A stretch of 64,000 nucleotides of DNA from CAZKCI01 sp964551475 (GTDB lineage: Bacteria > Auribacterota > Erginobacteria > Erginobacterales > CAZKCI01): contig CAZKCI010000069.1 of assembly GCA_964551475.1 (NCBI GenBank), positions 21,719-85,718 on the forward strand, written 5' to 3'. Positions 58,861 through 64,000 of the stretch are shown one piece after another (the stretch's first letter is position 1; every line of letters begins with the position of its first letter). The position numbers and the translations under genes are program-made. The notes beneath the pieces are model-generated. The model did not search any database, was not told where the DNA came from, and was given only the letters and a program-made list of their open reading frames with translations.

Positions 58861-60210
58861 ATGATCAAAGACCTATCCGCTTTAAGCCTCCAGGAGGGCG
58901 AAGAAAAGCGCCTACGGGAGAAAATCGCCGCCAAACCGGACGATATCGCCGCTTGGCGCCGCCTGGCCCGAATCCTGAGCCAGAGGAAACGCCCCCAGGA
59001 AGCTCTCGATGTTCTCGACCTCGCCCTGCGTTCACTCCCCGCCGACCGCGAGACCAAGACCCTGATGGCCCGCACCGCCGAGGAAGCGGGAAAGGTGAAG
59101 AGGGCGGTCGCCCTCTGGAAGGAGCTGGCGCGGGATTTCCCCTCCGACATCCTTCCCTACGAGAAGCTCGAGAGGATCTTCAAGGTTCAGGGCGAACGGG
59201 AGAAGATCGCCAAGCTCTTCCAGTCCGTTCCGGAGGGTTCCCCCATGCGCATCCGGGCGCTCAAGCGCCTGGTCACTCTGCACAAGGACAACGGCGACCC
59301 GGCCCGCGCCCTGCGCTTCCAGTCCAAGCTGGCGAAGGAGGGAACGCGCGATTTCGCCGCGGTCAAGGAGCTCGCCCGCCTCTCCGAGCGATCCGGTCGC
59401 CCCCGCGCCGCCGTTCGCTTCTACCGGGAAGCCCTCTCGCTTCAGCCCGGCGATCCCGACGTTCTCCTCGCCGTCGGCGTCTGCCAGCGCAAATGCGGCC
59501 AGCCGGCCCAGGCTCGCGCCACCTTCGACGAACTCCTGCGGGTGAAGCCCGGCTTCTACGGCGGGCACATCCACCTGGCCGAGATGGCGATCGAAGACGG
59601 GGACCTCGCCGAGGCGGAAGTCCATCTGAAGCGCCTGGACGCGCGCTGGCCGGGAAACTCGCGGGTCAAGATCAACCGCGCCCATATCCTTCTAAAAAAA
59701 GGCCAGCCGCGGGAGGCGCTCAGCCTTGTCCGGGAGGGCGTGGCCGCCTCCCCCTTCTATTACACCGACGAGGTGAGCCGGGGTCACCAGGTCCTCTCCC
59801 TGATCCACGCCGCCCTGAAGGAGAAGGACGACGCCGCCTACCACGACCTGCTCGCGCGGAAGATCAAGGGGTCGGTCGACTCCTTCCGGGCCTCGATCGG
59901 CGCCCTGGAGGAGACGATCGCGAAGAAGAACATCCGCCTGGCGGAGAAGATCGCGGCCGAGCTCTCCCGGAAGTTCTCCGGGAACTCCCTCTTCTGCCTG
60001 AAACTGGCTGAACTCGCCCGCCTCAAGGGCGAATGGCCTGCGGCGCTCTCCTACGCCGAGAAAGCGAGCCGGGAATCCAATCCGCGCTACGTCAAGGACA
60101 AGCTCGCCGCCTGGCGTTTCCTGGAGGACCTTCACTCCGCCCGGGGGAGCAAGGAGAAGGCTCTGGCCTGCCGCGAGGCCATCGCCCGCTGCTGTCCCGC
60201 TTGCGTTTAA
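58861..60210 (+). CDS. Tetratricopeptide-repeat protein
   Basis: 449 aa, soluble, composed of helical TPR-like units (KPDDIAAWRRLARILSQRKRPQEALDVLDLALRSLPADRE; QPGDPDVLLAVGVCQRKCGQPAQARATFDELLRVKPGFYGGHIHLAEMAIEDGDLAEAEVHLKRLDARWP). Probably a scaffold for protein interactions; target unknown. No signal peptide. It ends one base before mutM, so co-transcription is likely. Start ATG 58861 follows aaggagctcgcgta. Confidence 0.85.
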   Translation: MIKDLSALSLQEGEEKRLREKIAAKPDDIAAWRRLARILSQRKRPQEALDVLDLALRSLPADRETKTLMARTAEEAGKVKRAVALWKELARDFPSDILPYEKLERIFKVQGEREKIAKLFQSVPEGSPMRIRALKRLVTLHKDNGDPARALRFQSKLAKEGTRDFAAVKELARLSERSGRPRAAVRFYREALSLQPGDPDVLLAVGVCQRKCGQPAQARATFDELLRVKPGFYGGHIHLAEMAIEDGDLAEAEVHLKRLDARWPGNSRVKINRAHILLKKGQPREALSLVREGVAASPFYYTDEVSRGHQVLSLIHAALKEKDDAAYHDLLARKIKGSVDSFRASIGALEETIAKKNIRLAEKIAAELSRKFSGNSLFCLKLAELARLKGEWPAALSYAEKASRESNPRYVKDKLAAWRFLEDLHSARGSKEKALACREAIARCCPACV

Positions 60211-60211
60211 G

Positions 60212-61057
60212 ATGCCAGAATTGCCCGAAGTCGAGACCATCCGCCGCGATCTTCTCCGGCGGGTCCGGGGACGGACGATCACCGGCGTGGATTTTCCTCC
60301 CGACCCCCGGGGCTGCCGCCTGCTCCGCCGCTATCCCTCCCGCGCCGCCTTCTCCCGCCGTCTGCGCGGCCGCAGGATTCTCGATCTCCGCCGCCGGGGC
60401 AAATACCTGCTTTTCATCCTGGAATCCGGCGAGATCCTGATCGTTCACCTGGGTATGAGCGGATGCCTGGTCTTCTCCCGGACCGGCGGAACCGCCCCTT
60501 CTCATCTCCGCGCCGTCCTGCGCCTCCGGGGCGGCGGCGCCCTGCGCTACACCGACCCGCGCAAGTTCGGCGAGTTCTACCTCTTCTCCTCGTCGAGGGG
60601 GGAGACCGCGGTCAACCCCTTTCTCCTCGGTCCGGAGCCGCTGGAGAAGGGTTTCAGCTCCGATCGCTTGAAGCGTGTCCTGGAAGAGAGGCGCGCGCCG
60701 ATCAAGGCCGTCCTGCTCGACCAGAAGGCCGTGGCCGGGCTCGGCAACATCTACACCGATGAAGCCCTCTTTCGCGCCGGCCTCCATCCCCGCCGCCCCT
60801 CCGACCGAGTGAAAGCGGTCGGTGTCCGCAAATTGCGCCGGGCGATCCGGGCCGTCCTCTCGGAAGCGATCCGCGCGCGGGGGACGACGGCCGAAGACGG
60901 GGGATACCGCGACGGGGCCGGTCGGGCCGGATCGTTCCAGTTCCGCCTCCGGGTGTATCAGAGGAAGGGACGGCCCTGCCCGCGCTGCCGGACACCCATC
61001 GCCACGGCGAAGATCGCGGGACGGACGGCGCATTTCTGCCCGCGGTGCCAGAAATAA
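60212..61057 (+). CDS. mutM: Formamidopyrimidine-DNA glycosylase
   Basis: 281 aa bifunctional glycosylase/AP lyase for 8-oxoguanine. MPELPEVETIRRDL provides Pro2 and Glu3-type catalytic N-terminus after Met removal. LIVHLGMSG, YTDPRKFGEF and VLLDQKAVAGLGNIYTDEALFRAGLHP are signatures. The C-terminal zinc finger CPRCRTPIATAKIAGRTAHFCPRCQK has all four Cys. Length matches the family. It begins one base after the TPR gene stop. Confidence 0.96.
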   Translation: MPELPEVETIRRDLLRRVRGRTITGVDFPPDPRGCRLLRRYPSRAAFSRRLRGRRILDLRRRGKYLLFILESGEILIVHLGMSGCLVFSRTGGTAPSHLRAVLRLRGGGALRYTDPRKFGEFYLFSSSRGETAVNPFLLGPEPLEKGFSSDRLKRVLEERRAPIKAVLLDQKAVAGLGNIYTDEALFRAGLHPRRPSDRVKAVGVRKLRRAIRAVLSEAIRARGTTAEDGGYRDGAGRAGSFQFRLRVYQRKGRPCPRCRTPIATAKIAGRTAHFCPRCQK

Positions 61058-61098
61058 ATTTCGCCACTGAAGACACTGAAGGCGATGAACGTGTATTT

Positions 61099-61189
61099 GT
61101 GGGAGCGACATTTGCCCCATCCCGAAGTCTTTTTCGGGACCTGTCGCGATCCGAGCCGGTATGGATCGGGGCAAGAATGCCCCTCCCAC
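61099..61189. repeat. REPIN of GTGGGAG units upstream of the AmgK-like gene
   Basis: A direct unit with nested hairpin (61099-61152) and an inverted unit (61163-61189) form an inverted pair. It is in frame with the following kinase, so naive start choice at 61045 would append about 59 spurious residues. Confidence 0.75.
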
Positions 61190-61221
61190 GATGCAAAACA
61201 TTGACCGATCTCACAACGGCT

Positions 61222-62403
61222 ATGATCGCACCGGTCAGAAAAGAAATCCTGTCCGTCGCCGCCCGGGTCTTCTCGGTTGCGCCGGGCCGGGTCTCCCTGG
61301 CCAGGCTAGCCGGCGACGCCTCCGCGCGCGTCTTCTATCGAGCATCGACCGGAGCGGGCAGGAGACGGAAGAGCCTGGTCTTCGCCCTCTATCCCCCCGG
61401 CGAAGGCGACGCCATCACCCGCTGGTTTCGGATGGCCGAGAGCTTGCGGCAGGCCGGCGTCGGGGTCCCCCGCGTCTACGGCTCCTGCCCGCAGAGCGGT
61501 TATCTCGTGATGCAGGACTGCGGAGACGATCTCCTCCAGTCGGTGGCCGCCTCCGCTTCTCGCCGGCGGGTCCTGTCCCTCTATCTTCGGGCGGTGGACG
61601 AGCTTGTCCGGATGCAGGCGATGCGGCCAGAGGACTATCCAGCCTGCCCGGCTTGGTCACTCGCTTTCGACCTCAAGAAATTTCTCTGGGAGCTGGACTT
61701 TTTCCTCCAGCACACGGTCGAGGGGCTCTGGGGGGCGCGCCTCTCCCCTTCGGAGCGTCGGGAGTTCGCCCGGTCCTTCCGCGGGATCTGCGCCCGCGCG
61801 CTCGATATGCCCTTCGCCTTCTGCCACCGTGACTACCACAGCCGCAATCTCCTGGTCACCCGCCGGGGGCTCCGGGTGATCGACTTCCAGGACGCGCGAC
61901 TGGGCCCCTACGCTTACGATTTGGCTTCTCTCCTCCACGATCCCTACGTGCCTCTGCCCGACCGGATCAGAGAGCAGGCGCTCGCTTACTATCGGCGGAG
62001 CATTACGACTGGAAAGATTTTTCAGCCTGAAGGGAATGTAGGCCGCCTCTGTGAGGCGGCGCGCCGCCGCCCGCTCACAGAGCGGGCCTACACCGCCACC
62101 GCCGACGCCCGCCCGCGCCCATCCCACCCCATGAACAAGGAGTGGCCCCCGGGGTCGATTTCGGGAGAGCGTTTCCGGGCTGATTTTGATATGATTTCCG
62201 TGCAAAGGCTGCTCAAGGCCGCCGGAACCTACGGGTACCTGAGCCGGAAGGGGAAGAGGGGATACCTCCGCTATCTGCCGATGGCGATAGGCCGCTGCCT
62301 CGAGATCCTGGATGTTAATCCGGAATCGGGCAGTCTTGCCGATCTGTTACGGAAATTTGCGCCGACAGCTTTTAAAATTTTCCGGGGGAAAATTTTAATA
62401 TGA
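61222..62403 (+). CDS. amgK: AmgK-like N-acetylmuramate/N-acetylglucosamine kinase
   Basis: 393 aa from Met 61222. Aminoglycoside-phosphotransferase fold: FCHRDYHSRNLLVT (catalytic Asp and Asn, about residues 202-214) and RVIDFQDARLGPYAYDLASLLHDP (DFQD Mg2+ motif). The HRDYHSRN/IDFQDA-GP-AYDL pattern is characteristic of AmgK, which phosphorylates MurNAc or GlcNAc at C1 in cell wall recycling. It overlaps a MurU-like nucleotidyltransferase gene (ATG at 62400), the usual partner. Oddity: residues ~273-290 (VGRLCEAARRRPLTERAY) are an in-frame REPIN that lies after the kinase core. The protein could still fold around it. Confidence 0.85.
   Translation: MIAPVRKEILSVAARVFSVAPGRVSLARLAGDASARVFYRASTGAGRRRKSLVFALYPPGEGDAITRWFRMAESLRQAGVGVPRVYGSCPQSGYLVMQDCGDDLLQSVAASASRRRVLSLYLRAVDELVRMQAMRPEDYPACPAWSLAFDLKKFLWELDFFLQHTVEGLWGARLSPSERREFARSFRGICARALDMPFAFCHRDYHSRNLLVTRRGLRVIDFQDARLGPYAYDLASLLHDPYVPLPDRIREQALAYYRRSITTGKIFQPEGNVGRLCEAARRRPLTERAYTATADARPRPSHPMNKEWPPGSISGERFRADFDMISVQRLLKAAGTYGYLSRKGKRGYLRYLPMAIGRCLEILDVNPESGSLADLLRKFAPTAFKIFRGKILI
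62038..62091. repeat. REPIN of GTAGGCC units inside the AmgK-like coding sequence
   Basis: gtaggccgcctctgtgaggc (62038-62060) and its inverted partner ending gagcgggcctac (62070-62091) span 54 bp, exactly 18 codons, and remain open in the gene's frame. It is the same family as 57437-57491. Confidence 0.8.
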
Positions 62404-63398
62404 AGGCGATGATACTAACCGCGGGCAAGGGCGAGCGCCTCCTCCCCCTGACCCGGAAATACCCCAAGCCCCTCTTCCCCGTCGGCGACCGCCCCGTCCT
62501 CTTCTACCTCTTCGATCTGCTCAAGGAGTACGGGATCAAGGATGTCGTCCTGAACCTGCACCACCAGGGCGAGATTCTGAAGAAGCGCCTCCAGGACGGA
62601 GGCGAGTTCGGCCTGAGGATCTCCTACTCCGAGGAAGAGGAGCTGCTCGGGACCGGCGGCGGCGTCAAGAAGGCCTCTCCTTTCTGGGACGGCGAGGATG
62701 TCCTGGTCATCAACGGCGACAACATCCTGGAGCTCAACCTGGAGAAGCTCCTCCAGGTCCACCGCGCGCACCGCCCGGCCGCCACCATGGTGGTCAAGCC
62801 CCGCACCCCGAGCCAGTCTTACACCCCCCTCTATCTCGATCCGGAGGGCTTCGTGAAGGCCATCGGGGGGAAGGCCGCCGACACCCCCGGATTTGCTTTT
62901 CTGGGGGCCCAGATCCTCTCCCCGGAGTTCCTCCGCTTTCTGCCCGAACACGGCCCCGCCTGCCTGATCGAGGACGGTTACCGCAAGGCCCTGAAGGCCC
63001 GCCGCCGGATTGCGACCTTCACCTCCACCGGCTACTGGAGGGAGATCAGCACGCCCGAGTTCTACTGGGAGGCGAACGCCGATTTTCTCAAGGGGAGGAG
63101 CCCTCTCTACTTCTACCGGGGGAGGGAGGAGTTCACCCGCCGGGGCATCCACGCCGGCAAAGGCATCCAGCTCGGCCCCCGGATCAACTTCTACTACCCG
63201 GTCTATCTCGGTGACGGCTGCCGGATCGGCGGGGTGTCGGTTCTGGGGCCGGCGGCGCTGGTGGGCGCGGGCGCGGCGGTGGGCGAGGAATGCAAGCTCC
63301 GGAACGTGGTGATGTGGCCTCAGACGGAGGTCCTGGCGCACAGTGACTTACACGACCTCATCATCACGCCGTTCGGGAAGCTTTCGCTGGAAAAATAG
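62400..63398 (+). CDS. murU: MurU-like nucleotidyltransferase (NDP-sugar pyrophosphorylase)
   Basis: 332 aa. MKAMILTAGKGERLLPLTRKYPKPLFPVGDRPVLFYLFDLLKEYGIKDVVLNLHH is the nucleotidyltransferase signature (GxGxR...KP). GTGGGVKKASPFWDGEDVLVINGDNIL gives the sugar-binding and Mg2+ Asp region. The C-terminal ~90 residues look like a short left-handed beta-helix (GKGIQLGPRINFYYPVYLGDGCRIGGVSVLGPAALVG). It overlaps the AmgK-like gene by four bases, so UDP-MurNAc recycling is the first choice; a mannose- or glucose-1-P transferase cannot be excluded. The bidirectional terminator follows 8 bp after the stop. Confidence 0.85.
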   Translation: MKAMILTAGKGERLLPLTRKYPKPLFPVGDRPVLFYLFDLLKEYGIKDVVLNLHHQGEILKKRLQDGGEFGLRISYSEEEELLGTGGGVKKASPFWDGEDVLVINGDNILELNLEKLLQVHRAHRPAATMVVKPRTPSQSYTPLYLDPEGFVKAIGGKAADTPGFAFLGAQILSPEFLRFLPEHGPACLIEDGYRKALKARRRIATFTSTGYWREISTPEFYWEANADFLKGRSPLYFYRGREEFTRRGIHAGKGIQLGPRINFYYPVYLGDGCRIGGVSVLGPAALVGAGAAVGEECKLRNVVMWPQTEVLAHSDLHDLIITPFGKLSLEK

Positions 63399-63406
63399 GC
63401 AGGATA

Positions 63407-63446
63407 AAAACGGGGGAGTGATCCGGAAGGATCACTCCCCCGTTTT
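63407..63446. terminator. Bidirectional rho-independent terminator
   Basis: Perfect 18-bp stem: aaaacgggggagtgatcc (63407-63424), loop ggaa, and its exact complement (63429-63446), flanked by A-run and T-run. It lies between the convergent murU-like gene (ends 63398) and the Gly/Tyr-rich gene (ends at 63488), so it serves both. Confidence 0.92.
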
Positions 63447-63487
63447 ATGGTTCTCCTATTCCCCCTGTTCCCCGTGTTCCCCTGGTT

Positions 63488-63919
63488 TTAGTACCCGTAT
63501 TGCCGGCAGTACGGATACTGCCCATACCCGTAGTAAACGGGGCTGGATTGATAGGTCACTACCTGCTGTTGGTACGATCCGCAGGCCGGAGGATAGGCGT
63601 AGGGGGCGCCGTAACTGACCGGCGGATAGTACGGCGCCGGGGCGGCATAGGTGGGGTAGCTGACGTAGTTGTAAGAGGGCCGGTCCCAATCGCTGACGGC
63701 CGCCGCGATCAGGCCCACTCCCAGGGCGCCGGCGCAGACCGCGCCGAAGGTGTTCCAGTTGTTCCAACCGCCGCCGTGATACCCGCCCCCCCCGCGCCCG
63801 CAACCCCCGTAACCCCGGCCTCCGCCCCGTCCCCCCCCGCCGTGACCGCCGCAGTAGGCGAACTGCCCGATCGACAGCACGACCGCTCCGACGAGCGCAA
63901 TGGCGATGAGCTTCTTCAT
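63488..63919 (-). CDS. Secreted Gly/Tyr-rich low-complexity protein
   Basis: 143 aa from the ATG at 63919, after a gaggaaacagacc-type Shine-Dalgarno; a longer frame to 63994 is less likely. A signal peptide (KLIAIALVGAVVLSIGQFAYC) precedes GGHGGGGRGGGRGYGGCGRGGGGYHGGGW, then a short hydrophobic stretch (GAVCAGALGVGLIAAAVSDW) and a Tyr/Pro/Ala-rich tail (SYPTYAAPAPYYPPVSYGAPYAYPPACGSYQQQ). No enzyme motif. Likely an envelope or surface protein; the Gly-rich signal resembles other small exported proteins of unknown role. Beyond it (63920-64000) nothing is recognised. Confidence 0.7.
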   Translation of the reverse strand: MKKLIAIALVGAVVLSIGQFAYCGGHGGGGRGGGRGYGGCGRGGGGYHGGGWNNWNTFGAVCAGALGVGLIAAAVSDWDRPSYNYVSYPTYAAPAPYYPPVSYGAPYAYPPACGSYQQQVVTYQSSPVYYGYGQYPYCRQYGY

Positions 63920-64000
63920 GGTCTGTTTCCTCCGGTTGGGCTGTTTGCTCTCTGCTCTCACTGAGTTTGACGCAGCTCTCCCGGAAATATTCAAAGCATC

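Overview
The window is a high-GC bacterial chromosome segment centred on a probable replication origin. No rRNA or intact tRNA was found, so taxonomy rests on proteins. GyrA carries a 'SRALPDARDGLKPSQRRIL' N-terminus and Pro87, variants I associate with Planctomycetes/PVC relatives. A V-type ATPase replaces any visible F-type one, an AmgK/MurU-like muramate recycling pair is present, secreted proteins have PT-rich linkers and FG-GAP-like repeats, and intergenic DNA is full of REP-type palindromes. My best guess is an uncultivated PVC-affiliated or neighbouring candidate phylum (Omnitrophota/Auribacterota-like); this is inference only.

Layout. 1-6.3 kb (minus strand): gyrA (partial), gyrB, dciA/DUF721, dnaN. 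6.39-6.74 kb: a cluster of DnaA boxes beside an AT-rich stretch, the likely oriC; dnaA itself is not here. 6.9-12.9 kb (plus): rpmH, rnpA, yidD, yidC, mnmE, a perfect parS-like palindrome, parA, parB. Gene direction flips at the origin, so both arms are co-oriented with replication. 13.0-22.2 kb: a complete V-ATPase cluster in the Enterococcus hirae order (F-I-K-E-C-G-A-B-D), whose K subunit keeps the Na+-binding residues. 22.2-34.3 kb: a GT-C glycosyltransferase, rsmI, eno, ftsB-like gene, sodium:solute symporter, a secreted repeat protein, a HAD-like protein, and an orphan ATP-grasp + ParA-like pair.

34.4-46.0 kb is the accessory highlight: nine plus-strand genes with gaps of 16 bp or less. 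They are a HigB-like toxin, an XRE-ImmA protein, a Type IIG-like restriction-methyltransferase, a DprA/SLOG-like protein, a four-helix membrane protein, SIR2, a HerA-type ATPase, an AAA+ ATPase and an unrecognised protein. It looks like a composite defence operon with a four-gene elaboration of SIR2-HerA. A lower-GC HNH-like gene follows, then a degenerate zone (47.5-49.8 kb) with a truncated gene duplicate, an ORF6N fragment and transposon-type repeats.

49.9-64 kb returns to ordinary chromosome: a DUF3574 lipoprotein-like secreted protein, a gingipain-type C25 peptidase, an RlmI-like methyltransferase, a histone H1-like protein, an IS1634-type transposase remnant, glmS, a ThiF/MoaD-like pair, a TPR protein, mutM, the AmgK/MurU-like pair, a strong bidirectional terminator, and a Gly/Tyr-rich secreted protein.

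Several palindromic repeat families (REP/REPIN-like) recur across the window, and two of them lie in frame inside coding sequences.
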